64,000 nucleotides of DNA from Daucus carota subsp. sativus (taxonomy: Eukaryota > Streptophyta > Magnoliopsida > Apiales > Apiaceae). The notes below the pieces were generated by a model. That model did no database searches. It saw only the letters and a list, made by a program, of their open reading frames with translations, and was not told the origin of the DNA. Below are positions 1 through 11,495 of the stretch, one piece after another. The number at the start of each line of letters is the position of its first letter. The first letter of the stretch is position 1. The stretch is from contig NC_030384.2 in NCBI RefSeq assembly GCF_001625215.2, positions 45,418,390 to 45,482,389 on the forward strand, in the 5' to 3' direction. Both the position numbers and the translations under genes were made by a program.

Positions 1-1681
1 AAATGTGAAACATAAATAGTGAACACGTATGATACTCGGTTTTAACATCATAATTATGATAATCTGAATATATTCGTTTGAGTTGTGCATTATACGTATT
101 GTAGAACTTGAAATCACCAAGTAACGGGTTAGACGGTATTTTCTTTCCTCAAATTGAGGTTGATGGTTTGGATTGTTTTTAGTTGTAAAAATAAACTGTG
201 AACTTGAAATTAACCACTTTTATAAATTAAAATAAATATTTTCGTCTAAAATATGCATGTTTGAAAAGTCGTGTATAGCATTTAGTGGGGCGAAAAATGC
301 ATAGGAAAAAGGATTGACTTTAGAAGTGGTGAAGCACTAAGTAATAATCCAAATGGAATAATAGAATGGTTAAGATACTAGGAGTTAAAAAAAAAAAAAA
401 AAAATTATATTTAGGCAGGGGCGTGGGAAACACTAAAAATAAGCGGGTGCAAAGCCTGCTGGTTGGTTGGGATTAGATATGAAGTGGTGCATTATTGTTG
501 GAATTATTAGGTGGAATCAAGATGAGACGACGAGGTTGTGTTGAGTGTTGACCGTCCGCAGCCGGCTGCAGGCCCTGTGAATCTCATCTGCCCAATCCAT
601 GCTTATTTACAAGTGATAGCCTTTGTGCTGGTGCTGCTAGGGACTTCTGTTTCCAAGTCAAACATATTGATAATATCTTCTAGAAGAATAATTTCTCATC
701 TGGCTTTCATCTTGGGGAATCTTGTGATTCACCAGGGAAAAAGAAGATATCACGATTCACGGGCACCCGCCCAGCCTACCCCCTGATATTTTACGATCAC
801 TTATTTATTTTTTCTAGTAAATAAACTTGAAAGTTCGAAATCACGAGAAGATCAAGTCTTTCCACTTGACTCTCTCGTCGGGCCGTCTATGACAAAATTT
901 TAACATCTGACAAAGAAGGGGTCTTGGGGAACACTCCTTTTATTAGCTCAGCAAAAGCTTAGTAAAATTTGTCAAGAGGGGATATTTTAATAACACCATT
1001 AGTTGCATTATTTATCCGATGATGGCGGGAACATCCAACCCCACTCACTCTCATGTTCATACTCATTTTTCATCTACCAGACCAACCTACTTGATTCATT
1101 TTCAAACGCGCTCTTCTACATCATCCCCAATCAATGTCCTTCAACTTTGACATCTACACTCTTATATTTTCATACACATAGCAGCAACATGCACACTTTA
1201 TACTGACTTCACTGCACCCCCTGATCAACAGGCATCATTGCTACTTGTTTTTGACACAGATTTGAACACCCGGAAAAACAATTCCCTGTTGCAGATCTTC
1301 CAACACAATGACGACACGAGAAAAAGTTAGGTGCTAATTCTGTCTACATACTTCAAAAATATCACCAAATTAATCCACTCACTTGGAATTTACGTTTGGC
1401 AGGAAGCAAAATCCACATAATTTTAGAGTTCACCAAACTCTATATTCACCATATAATCTAATCTACCATGAAATAATGACGGTAGAAACAAGATAAGCCA
1501 GAGAGATCAGTCCTGCATATGTACTTATTTTTTATTCAGTAATAACTGCAACCTATATCTCAGTTACTGGCAACACAAAAGATCACATACACAAGCAACC
1601 AAGTTGACAAGTCATTACGACAAAACATAATTCTGTCGTTACCACATAACATAGTTCATATTATCTTAAGCGAATTATACT
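1..1681. other. Gene-poor left edge plus 3' flank of the first gene
   Basis: No convincing gene is seen. The part just left of 1681 should be the 3' untranslated region of the minus-strand gene ending at 1682; read on the minus strand, an AATAAA-like signal lies near 1525-1535. A less AT-rich patch at about 410-790 has an 82-codon open frame without family features. A poly-A run lies near 388-404. Confidence 0.5.
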
Positions 1682-4600
1682 CTAAACATCTTTAGCCATC
1701 GCAGAAAGATCAACATGTCCATCACTGTCATCAGATTTCGGAGATGCGTCTTTTGGAGGCTTGCCTTCGACAGGGATACCCCTTCTGGTAGAAGGCCAGG
1801 CTTGTGAATCCCTGTCATATATGTTTGGCGTCCCAAAAGCACCAAAGAAACCATTCCTCATCTCCTCCGCTGCATCAAAGAAACGGTGCATGCTACTAAA
1901 GATGCCTTTTTCAATGGCATCGATATCACTACGCAGTCCAGGGAAGGAAAACATCTCACTCGGTGATGAACCAATGGACGAAGATCCTTTGAGCACCTGC
2001 TCTGTTATATCTTCTTCAGTGTATTCTTTGTTACTCTGCAAAACTTCTGATGGCCTGCATATTAAAACAGAGAACCTCACTAAGACTCTGCTATGCGGTC
2101 GCGGATTTAAGATTTTAACCCATGGAGTGCCAAACTCTAATAGATTCAAATTGACGAAATTGAACCCAAAAAGTTCAGGATATTACATTTGAATCATCTA
2201 GGACCACACTAGAATTATTATGATAAAAATTGCTTTAATTTGCCAAGTATAACTTACAGGTATATATTAAGCAAACATTTTGATCAATTTTAATTAAATT
2301 ATATATGAGTTGGAACGATAAATAATCTGCATAGGTAAGTTATATGAAAAGCGAAGTCATACATGATAAAAAAAGAATCCCACAAATTGAAATGTTATAG
2401 ATGGCATAAATAATATTTAAATTTAGACGGAACGAGGAAAACTAGCACACCCTAAATAGTAGGCTACTGAAATACATGATTCGAACTCGAATAATGGTAA
2501 TGAAAATAAGATTTTAGTACAATTTCGTTCTCGTTAACTTTTTAGAAATAAGTCTGGTATACATCCTCGAGCACAACTAACAGACATCTGGAGTGGCAAT
2601 TATAATTGAGATATCATATCTGCCAGAAATTACCTATTGGCACTAGTAATAAGTACCTAGTAAGTAATATCAGTATGAGTAGTAGCAACTGGTCATTAAG
2701 GGTATTTTAGTCCCTATCTATTATGAGTGTCCAGTGCTAGTATAAATACAAGTTGTAATGCTGCATTTTAGACTGTGGAATGGCAAGGAGTACAAGATTC
2801 TCATAGATGGTAGGAGCATCCTAAACTTGATTTCTTCCCAAGTAAGCAGGGAGTTGGGTTGAAGATTATTCATGGTGCTACAAAAAGTAGAAATCAGTAC
2901 TTATGTGGTAGATATCCACGATGCACATATAATCCTAGAGATAGGTGACTTCAGGTATAATTACCAAGACAAAGGGAGTATGTGCTCACTGAAATAGTAC
3001 CTAGGTGGATGGAGCAGATTGATGGAAGATTGATCGAAGTTACCAAGGTGATGATGAAATCCAGCAACTGAATTCTGAAGTGACAATAGGTCAATCAGAC
3101 CCGAAGGAATATCAGTATGGGTAGTAGTAGTTGGTCGTTAAGGGTATTTTAGTCGTCTATTATGAGCATCATGCAGGGACGGATGTATACTATGAGTTTT
3201 GGGGGCAGCTGCCCCCAGTGGTTTCAAAACTTCGATATGTTTTGTATTTTTATATTCTGTTTTTACTTCTAGAGACCCCATGATTGATCATTGATGCATG
3301 CCACCCATACTCAGTTCATTCTGGTATCAAATCCCAGTAGTTCTGCTTTACTATATTGGGTATTTCTTATCACAAACTTATATATTTATCGGGTTAAGTA
3401 TCAAGTATGTGACTAACTGCGTCCAAAAGACTCTAGGTCCCTCATTGCAAATTTGACTCAAACTGATCATCAATTAACTTAATTTGATCATTCCGTTAAA
3501 GTCGAAAACTAAATTACCCAAATTTGAAAAATGGTAACATAGGAGGGTTCAACTCGTTTTGGGCTTCAATATGGTAACTAAAACTTGTTATTTGGCTCAC
3601 GGCATCATGATAAAATATGGCTTTGATTCTCTCTATTTTTGAGGTTTCAAAGAATCAAAACCAGATTTTATCATGATTTCGGTGAGCCATTAGCAAGTTT
3701 TAGTAATCATATTAAAGCCCAAAACGAGCCCTACCCTCCTATGTTGTCATTTTTCAATTTTGGGTAATTTCAATTTTCGACTTTAACAGAATGATCAAAT
3801 TAAATTAATTGATGATCAGCTTGAGTCAAATTTACAATAAGTGACCTACTTGAGTTTTTTGGACGCAGTCAATTACCTAGTTGATATTTAACCCTATATT
3901 TATCTAATCAATTAACTCAAATCACTCTTGGTTGAGTGGGTATTTTTTTTTTGTGCGATTTTTGCCCCCACTTAACTAGATTCCTAGATCCATCCCTGGC
4001 GTCATGTGCTAGTGTAAACACAAGTTACAATGCAACAATTCAGTTTTATGATTATAATTTAAAGATAGAATACATTTGAACCATTATCTCTCTCTAGTCT
4101 AACAAACTTTTTCTCGCTAAATTCTATTTTCTCCTGCAAGTTTCTCTCTGAACTATGCCTTCTCTCTATATTTCTGTTCTCATCTCTCCATTTCTGGCTC
4201 TCTTTCTGCTAATTAAAGCAACAAAAATCACTTGGGATTCATCAAATTCTGACTTATATCCTGTTGTTCTATCATTTTATTTTAATTTAATATTAAGAGG
4301 ATAGTTTATGAGGTGATATTATCTGCACATAATCACCCTTTATGAATTTATTTATGGGATTAATGACTGGAATTGAGCCAATATCAGGCATTCCCATCTG
4401 ATTAACAAACAATGGGAAAAGATCATTGGCCTGAGAATAAAAACCTTATGATCCACAATTTTTTGGGCAAATAGGGCAAGTAAAACAAAACAAAAGACGA
4501 ATACAATCAAACTAGCACCCAGATTATACAAGTCCTACATATTGCACTCCATTGCTTCACACTAAGCCCTAATATCCAAAAACTTCAATCACATTATAAA

Positions 4601-5074
4601 ATGTTAATACTGTTCCAAGTTTGTCCAATAGGTGACACCGATTCTCAAACAGTATAAATATATTATCAATGTCTCAATATCCCTAAATTCTAACCATAAC
4701 AGAGCAAATCAAGGAATCACAAAATGCATATAAGTAATGATTAATATCACTAAACCCTAATATCCACAAGTCGGTTTAAATCACTCCAATTGCAACGAAA
4801 AGGCGTTTACACATGCACAATATAGAACATAGTATATTATATATTAGGGGAGAGAGAGAGAGAGAGAGGACCTTCCGACGCAATCCTTGATAAGCTGCTC
4901 GGTTTTCTCGCACTTGCGGATGAACTTGCCAGGCTCAACCTCTTCCGTTTTGCAATTAGAAGATACTATCTTCTTTGTATAGCATCTGTCCTCGGCGGTG
5001 GAGGATAATTGGCCGGGGCTTGTATCGACGTCCCCGTCGCCGTTGTCTACGTCGTCCTTCCAAACCCAACCCAT
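1682..5074 (-). CDS. Fra a 1 / Mal d 1-associated protein homologue, two exons
   Basis: Two exons are joined: 5074-4872 and 2054-1682, giving 191 residues. The start MGWVWKDD and the cysteine-containing segment ending KDCVGR match what I recall of the small plant proteins named Mal d 1-associated or Fra a 1-associated, found as partners of PR-10 allergens; their biochemical role is not established. The splice restores an Arg codon (AG|G) and continues PSEVLQSNKEYTEED, so the junction is well supported. The C-terminal half has phenylalanine-rich stretches (MHRFFDAAEEMRNGFFGAFG) and an acidic, Ser-rich tail. No signal peptide or membrane span is seen. The donor is unusual, GTCCTC, and runs straight into a CT dinucleotide tract (4852-4871 on the plus strand). 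The 2.8-kb intron is filled by nested transposons. The next gene upstream, HscB, is on the same strand. Confidence 0.82.
3174..3998. mobile_element. hAT-like non-autonomous DNA transposon with a nested MITE
   Basis: The ends are near-perfect inverted repeats, CAGGGACGGAT at the left and the complement of CAGGGATGGATC at the right, in the CAGGG style of plant hAT elements. It is flanked by 8-bp duplications GCATCATG (3166-3173) and GCGTCATG (3999-4006), seven of eight identical. Length is 825 bp, but 504 bp of this plus a 10-bp duplication belong to a second element inserted inside (3391-3894). No transposase reading frame is visible. Confidence 0.8.
3391..3894. mobile_element. Long-foldback Mutator-type MITE
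   Basis: The element is almost one large palindrome. The left arm begins GGGTTAAGTATCAAGTATG and the right end is its near complement finishing in TTTAACCC; arms are roughly 230 bp each. A perfect 10-bp duplication TATATTTATC flanks it (3381-3390 and 3895-3904), which fits the 9-11 bp duplications of Mutator-like elements. No coding capacity. It sits inside the hAT-like element, so it is the youngest of the three layers here. Confidence 0.85.
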
Positions 5075-5099
5075 GGCTCTACTATCTTCTCAATTCGTA

Positions 5100-5735
5100 A
5101 TCAGACAATTCTACAAGCTTCGATATGCTTCCGGTCTTCTGTATTTGTAACCGGGTAATATAACGGGTGAGTAGGTGACTCAGGTTAAAAGCTTGGGCGT
5201 GGGGAAATCTGTCAAATGTCGTCCCTGCCCCTGAACCGACCTAAACGCTAAAGTTACTTATCTAGTTTTACTTTTTTCCTTTTATTGGAAGAAATTATTT
5301 GGTTTTATGTAATGCATTTTAAGTGACCAAATTTCCATCTTCTTCATAAAATTGACCTGTATATTTTTCAAAAATATGATCGAGTATTCAAGTAATCAGT
5401 TCACAAGAGCCTATGCACAACCAAATTTTTATCTGATGAATTTATTACGTGATTATTTAGATAGATGTCCAGTGTTGGTCCTGGGTTACAGATTCAAAAA
5501 AAATAGTCTCAAATATCACTGTCGGAGAGATGACTCCGACCTATAAGAACCTAAATGCTATTTCATGTAACATTTTACTCATATAATATCATATTGTGTT
5601 ATATTTTGTAGTGATTTTTAGACAAAAATTGATACGTTAGATTATCTAATGTTAATAAATGATATTTTTTTGGACAATTTGCTATTTTGGGCATTACTTT
5701 TGCATTTTGTGGCACATGGGTCTTTTCTCAGACGT
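5100..5735. other. Upstream region of the Fra a 1-associated gene
   Basis: This AT-rich stretch includes the promoter side of the minus-strand gene starting at 5074. No clear gene, tRNA or bordered transposon was seen. Confidence 0.4.
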
Positions 5736-5739
5736 TAAT

Positions 5740-6640
5740 GACTAAGAGCATTTCTGACAGATTTACATATCTCCGGCAATGCAATCAGAGGGCGGTCTCA
5801 TACAAATTCATTAATTCATCATCTCATTTGGCCATCAAGCCATGTAACAAGCTCTATATATTATTATATTTTCTGCTGGAACTCGGGGGTGGTAATGGCT
5901 CATGCATCTGCACAGCACAGGGGTACCAGATAGTGAACTGTGTTCTACTATAGAAAATTAGAAATCATCCTCCAATTCCTTGATTACATAACCGTTCAAT
6001 GTAACAGTGCTGCCAACATCCTTCCTCTTAATGTCTTCACTGCCAGCAGTCTGAGCATCATCGTACTCCACAAAAACATCCTCCACTGACATTAGAAATG
6101 AACCAGGCAAATTTAGAACCTGTTCACAGATCTCAGATCCTTTAGAAATGTCAGACATTCTTGCTAATTAATAGAGCAATACAGAACCTTGCAAGAAACT
6201 TACAAGAAGATAACGAGAACAAATACTTGGTTAAAACTACAAGCAATAGTTACCTTCAACATCTTTTTACCATGAAGAGAACAAGGAAACATACATTTTC
6301 GGTTTGCCAAAATAAGTAGCCATTTTGGTATAAGTAGACCACTTCTAAAATTAAGAACAGCTTCCCTTTTTTCTTTGCTGACAGCTTCTTTTATGTACAG
6401 TATAAAAGTTGTAAATGCTGCAACTATATAACCAAAAGAAACTGTAAATGATGCAACTACAGAGAATGACCACAAAAATAGATGGGAGAACATGATAAAT
6501 GGCATATTAATGAATTCATTCATCCCAAACACATAAAACAATTTAAACACAATATCACATATACACTGCAGAGCCACATAAGTGTTATATAGAAGGATGT
6601 ATTGATTTAACTCAGACAAATAATCTATATTAATCCTTGA
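5740..6640 (-). pseudogene. Rearranged partial copy of the UBP8-like gene
   Basis: About 5758-6170 matches the large eleventh exon of the UBP8-like gene (34990-35410). The shared protein segment MSDISKGS...VEDVFVEYDDAQT is recognisable in both, with many substitutions and small length changes. About 6535-6640 matches the intron between exons 5 and 6 of the same gene (38045-38160). The two blocks keep strand and order but everything between them in the parent is missing, so this is a DNA-level duplication followed by deletion, not a retrocopy. The frame is interrupted, no USP catalytic box is present, and the copy is surely non-functional as a protease. Confidence 0.75.
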
Positions 6641-7087
6641 ATTCCAAGATGAATTTATATAGGATAAAATTTAATGCAGTACCAGAGTGTGTTTCATATT
6701 CTGCTTCAAATGCAGATACAATGGAGCACTAAAATAATGCTTGCGGGATTTGTTATTAAGTAGTAATCTTCAAAAAATAAAAAACCTATATGTATCTCAA
6801 AACTACTGTAACTTGCATAATACAAGAAATACTAGCTACCTTATTTTATAATTTAAAAACTTGTCAACCGTGAACTGCCGTCAAAATTTTCAATCCAGAT
6901 CTGGCATACATTAGCTCTTTCTAAAACCACCCTTTATCCAAGCCAATCCTTCTGCACGAGCACTAGACTGTGCCTGGATAGTAACCATTAACCAACATGG
7001 CTATTTAAACTTTAAAGTTAAGCTGTAATAAGAAGCCGTTGTCCCAATCCACTCAGTTGACTAGGAGTTAGATGCCGTCACCTGCAA
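6641..7087. other. Spacer and 3' flank of HscB
   Basis: This stretch should include the 3' untranslated region of the minus-strand HscB gene, whose stop codon is at 7088-7090. No other gene or bordered repeat was recognised. Confidence 0.4.
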
Positions 7088-9605
7088 CTAGAGCTTCTTA
7101 ACAATCTCTTCATTTACTCGCTTGTAGTATGTCATCCTCTGAATGGACTTTTGAGCTTCTACATAATTTTTATTTTGAAATGCATTTGCAAAGGACTCAC
7201 CCCAGACCCTTAATTTCTGTTGCATCTGTTAATCAAAACATGAGACCGCAAAGTTAGTTATAACTTTATAATCATATCTAGATAATACATGGGCAATCGC
7301 AACAAGAAGATAGATCTTAAACCTTAAATTTTTAATATGAACTTTTATTCGTCAACATGGTAATTGGTAAGGTTTCAGTATATTTTTATATCTATATCCA
7401 TTCTCGAATGAACTTTTACTACAGATTTTAATGCTGCATTTTTTGGATCAACATTCTTTATTAATAAGGAAATATCCAGGCCAGGATTTTAGGAGGATAT
7501 ATAATTAGCAGCAGCCAAAAAAGCATGGTCAATGCTCGCACTCATGTCCATTAATGGAGCAATTTAACGTACCTGTGCTTTGATCTCATTCAATGCCTGT
7601 GGGTCTGCAGCTTCTTCAACAGCCTCTCTTATTTCCATAATCTGCAAATCAGTTCACCGTTACATTCAAAGCAGATATTTGCAAGTCCATGTGAAAAAAA
7701 ATCAGTATTTTAATAACCATTAGCCTAAAGAGCAATCATTTTCTTTCTGAACACAGTTATATGATAGATCTGTTGCAATTGTAGAGACCCCGCAATAAAA
7801 TAAGACATCAAGACTCTAGATAGTTCAACAAATTGTCTTCCAAAAAATGCAATGTGCACGGTGATCATAAAATGTTTTTGTCTGAATAATTCTGAATGTG
7901 CATTTTTTTAATGCTTTTCGGGTATGCCTAGGGATCCTAAGGCATGAGCTTAGATAGCAACTGAGTTATTCCTGTAATTGCATGAATCGTGAAAATTGTT
8001 TTTAAGGTTCATCCAAGCTTTGACGAGACAGGATTAAGCAAGTGTAGGGGAACACCAAAATATTCAAAATGAGAATGTTTTTATAGAAGTCGGTAAAGTC
8101 TTATCTACCACGTGTATGCGTCATTTAAAGAATAGAATCATACGCATCAAATACACACAACAAATTAACAAGAACAAGTTATCCGACTACCAGGATTTCT
8201 TATTTGGACACCCAACCCTTAATATAGCACCGTCTTATGACTTAAAGTTTCCAACTAGTCCAGGACGGTGAATTTGATTAGATATAAAACCTCTAAAGAG
8301 AGATTGAAGAATAGTGGTGGCAGATTAATTAGATAAAAAAATTAATCAGCTGTTCAAAATTAAGTTTGTAAAACAGCTTTATAAATTTATGATAAGATAC
8401 CGCAAGAAATAATTATATTCCATAGTTTGGAAATTCTGCAAAGTAAATACTGTAACACAATGCTCCATGAAACTTGCAAGATACAGATATTACAATAAAC
8501 AAGTAACTGAAGGTAGTGAGAAACGGAGTCAAGCTAGTACCTCACATAACAATTCAGATTCTGAAACAGTTTGCTCTTCATCTACTTCAACGCCTGCAAG
8601 TCTCATCTACAAAAGCGAGGAGTTACAATCAGCTACAGATCTCTTCTTCATTCTCCTTAAAATCCTATGTGATTGAAGTTATTACAGATCCATGTGATAT
8701 ATAAACAAGAAAACTGATGAATAATTTATTAATTTGAGGTCCAGAATCTAAAAATCCTAAAATTCTCTCAAAGAGGACTCTTGACAAGTTACAATAACTG
8801 ATGAAGTGCTTCTACATCTATGCCTGCTCAGAGACTAGTTTGTAATGCACCGTCAATTTGCTATCTGTACATATGGTTGTACAGTAATATCATACTTACA
8901 ATGTACATTGCCCGCGCCAATGCATCAGTTAGTGTGCGATAGGCATCAATTACCCGAGCAGACTGTTCAGCAGCATACTCCCGTTCCTCCTGTCAAACCA
9001 TACCATACATAATCTCAACACACACATATATAACAGGTCATAGTCCACAATGTAAAAATCGTAGAAAAGCACCGAAGCTTTATACCTTGGACTTAGAATG
9101 AACTAAATCAGGATGCAGCTTCTTCTGCCAGTCTTTATACTTACGCTCTAAATTCTCATCATCAATATCAAATCTCTTCTCCCTGACAATCAACATATAC
9201 ACTTGTTACCAAATCACTTATTTAACAATCAAAATACAATTAATCAAGCATCGTGATTAGAGAATTCGATACATACAGCGAGAAAATCTGGAAGTAATCG
9301 ATGGAATGATCAACGGGCTGCACGGCGCGACACGATTGACAGAACAGGAAAGGAGTGGTGCTTGCGGCGACGGCATTGCAATTCCAGCAATTGAGAATGT
9401 CGCGAGAATCGGAGCTGATATTTCGCCGGGAAAATCGCGCGGTGGCGGGTGATTGAAATGTTAGTGTGTTGTAAACCCTAGGTTGTTCTGGTGTGGTGTG
9501 GAAATAGGAGAATAGAGTGAGGGTTCGAGAGGGTGGTGTGTTGGTGCGGGTTGAAAGAAGATGGCGGCGCGTGATTGAGAGAACTGCCGCTGATTTTCTC
9601 CACAT
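7088..9605 (-). CDS. HSCB: Iron-sulfur cluster co-chaperone HscB, mitochondrial
   Basis: Six exons (9605-9277, 9182-9086, 8989-8900, 8606-8541, 7641-7573, 7225-7088) give 262 residues, all joins in phase. HscB is a J-type co-chaperone that hands Fe-S scaffold proteins to an Hsp70 in mitochondria. Residues 1-65 are basic and Ser/Thr/Arg-rich, as in an organelle presequence. A zinc-binding pair CWNC (C73, C76) and CQSC (C89, C92) follows, as in eukaryotic HscB. The J domain starts at DYFQIF (about 103) and carries the Hsp70-activating HPD at 133-135 in KKLHPDLVHSK. The C-terminal helical domain (about 143-262) has the family-like RTLTDALARAMY and MRLAGVEVDEEQ segments. Intron 4 (7642-8540) is the largest. 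Start chosen as the first Met of a frame that keeps the presequence. Confidence 0.95.
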
Positions 9606-10005
9606 GTTTCCAGAGATGTCCCAGACTCCCGAGCTGTGAACTGTGAAGGGTGTGCTACTTTCAGGGAGGCTGTTTAGCGTAGCTTTGGAATAACGCTGTA
9701 CAGAATTAAGTGAACGTTTCTTTTTTCAGAAGATTTTTTTTTTTTGACGGACTTTTTTTCAGAAAAATTAAGTTAACTTAATTTGGGTTCACAGTAATAT
9801 ACTGTATGTAGTCACAAACATAATTTTAAAAATCTAGGAATTTTTTCATAAATATTTAAATTAAAAAGAATTTTTGTAAAATTATTTTTATTTTTTAGAT
9901 AAATTACAAAAATACAAATTTTCAAAAATATTGTCAAAATAAGGATGTTGCATTTGCAACACAAAAATAATCTCAAAATCAAATAAAATTAATTACAAAA
10001 TCAAC
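9606..10005. other. HscB upstream region
   Basis: The 5' flank of HscB is AT-rich with T-runs near 9730-9760. No gene or defined repeat was seen before the MITE pair. Confidence 0.4.
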
Positions 10006-10008
10006 TAA

Positions 10009-10603
10009 GGGGTCATTTGTTAAATCTGAATCATATTTTCTGGATGAGTGAAAATTCTGAATGAGTATAGTTCTGGATGAGTTCAAATTGGATCATTTGT
10101 TAAATTGAGATCTGAATGACTAAATTTTTTAAATGAAGCTTATTTTATAAATATTGTAATTAAATGGAAAAAACTTATAATTGATAATTTCATTAATTTA
10201 GCATGAAAGAATATAAAATACAAATTATTTAGCAAAAAGAAAATATAAAATACAAATTTTCAATCGATAATCTTTGTATAATAATGAAAATATGCATTAG
10301 AATATTGATTATTATCAAGTATAAGATTCATATCTCATTAATAAAAAATAATTATATACACTCTTTATTCTACAATCATAAATATATTCTGATGTAATAA
10401 ATTATATGTTAAACTTATATTATATTAAAACGAATATGTGATAAATTAGCAGAAGGTTGACCAAGCACAATATCTGAACCATCCCGTCACATTTTATAGC
10501 CTCCGTCGTCCAGCTAGTTACAAAGTAAACAAACAATCTGGATGACCCATATTTTTGTCGTCCAGATATATTTGGTTCATCCACCTGTTAACAAATGGAA
10601 CCT
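10009..10603. mobile_element. Harbinger/Tourist-like MITE, first of an adjacent pair
   Basis: Terminal inverted repeats GGGGTCATTTGTTAA and the complement of TTAACAAATGGAACC bound a 595-bp AT-rich element. TAA lies on both sides (10006-10008 and 10604-10606), the duplication expected of PIF/Harbinger elements. No coding capacity. Its right-hand TAA is also the left-hand TAA of the next element. Confidence 0.8.
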
Positions 10604-10606
10604 AAG

Positions 10607-11185
10607 GAGTCATTTGGCTAATCTGAACAAATCTGAATTGAATTATTAATATATCTGAATAATCAGAATGAATAAGTCATCTGAATTCTGAATGAATAAT
10701 ATTGTTTGACAAATAAAAATATAATGTACTATCATAATAATTATTATTTTTGAAATTTTTGCTAAAACAAATTTATATATAATTTAGGTTCATGATTAAT
10801 ATTTAAATTAAAATTTCAAAATATATTATTTAATAGTTTCCCTTAATTAACATTAATTTATATAGACTTCATTAATTATATTATGCTTAAATAATTTAAA
10901 TATTAATAAATAAGAATTATTAATAGTCATCAAACAATTGAATATAATTTTCTTTTTAAAATTATATTAACCCAACTATTTAACTATAGAAAGCATCTGG
11001 TAACCTACCCTCGTGAAACAACAGCATTTTCACAGCTGAGTGATTCATTTAGGATTTTTATCCTGTACCATTCAGCTATATATTAATGATTCAACGCAAG
11101 AAAAAAGTTTGTCAAATACCCTGAACAATATGAAGCGCTCAGATTTCAGTCTTTCAGCTGCATTAAGGGGTAAACAAATGGGCCC
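10607..11185. mobile_element. Harbinger/Tourist-like MITE, second of an adjacent pair
   Basis: A 579-bp element with ends GGAGTCATTTGGCTAATC and the complement of AAACAAATGGGCCC, flanked by TAA at 10604-10606 and 11186-11188. End sequences and CTGAAT-rich inner borders resemble those of the preceding element, so both probably belong to one broad family. The interior is AT-rich and non-coding. Confidence 0.78.
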
Positions 11186-11293
11186 TAAGTCAACCGATTA
11201 AGATGAAAAAGATTGCGAGGAATAGATTGCCGGTATCTTTGGAGAAGAGGTTGGGTTGGCATGGAATGTATTTGTGATGAATTAATATATATT

Positions 11294-11486
11294 CGATTTT
11301 TCTATGGTGTACCCATGGGCACACACTAAGTACCAAAATTTATGAAATTGGAGGGTTTCTATTGGCTTACCTTCTTTAATAATGGTGGACCCCCCTGCAG
11401 TTACAACAACCACACCAATCAAAACCCTCCATTTTTATTAATGTTAGTGCTTAGCATGTGCACATGGGCACACACTAGCCAAACCG
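11294..11486. mobile_element. Mutator-type MITE, family A copy 1
   Basis: A 193-bp element whose ends both contain the signature GTGTGCCCATGGGCACACAC in slightly varied form. A perfect 9-bp duplication ATATATATT flanks it (11285-11293 and 11487-11495). Two related copies lie at 45332 and 61897. The duplication length points to Mutator-like mobilisation. Confidence 0.82.
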
Positions 11487-11495
11487 ATATATATT

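Larger units (their letters stand above)
2650..4250. mobile_element. Degraded Ty3/Gypsy-type LTR element fossil
   Basis: Two similar segments, at about 2655-2775 and at 3106-3173 continuing after 4007, look like copies of one terminal repeat. Between them, at about 2780-3090, is a stretch resembling the gag/protease part of Ty3/Gypsy elements. It is clearly old and broken, with only fragments left. The second terminal-repeat copy is interrupted by the hAT-like element at 3174-3998. Outer limits are approximate. It lies inside the intron of the Fra a 1-associated gene. Confidence 0.5.

Noticed and set aside
538-786. 82-codon frame on the plus strand
   Set aside because: No family features, no flanking exons found, and composition like non-coding DNA.
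1761-2192. 143-codon plus-strand frame
   Set aside because: Antisense shadow of exon 2 of the Fra a 1-associated gene.
6200-6619. 139-codon minus-strand frame with hydrophobic stretches
   Set aside because: Overlaps intron-derived sequence of the UBP8-like pseudogene copy; hydrophobicity comes from AT-rich codons.
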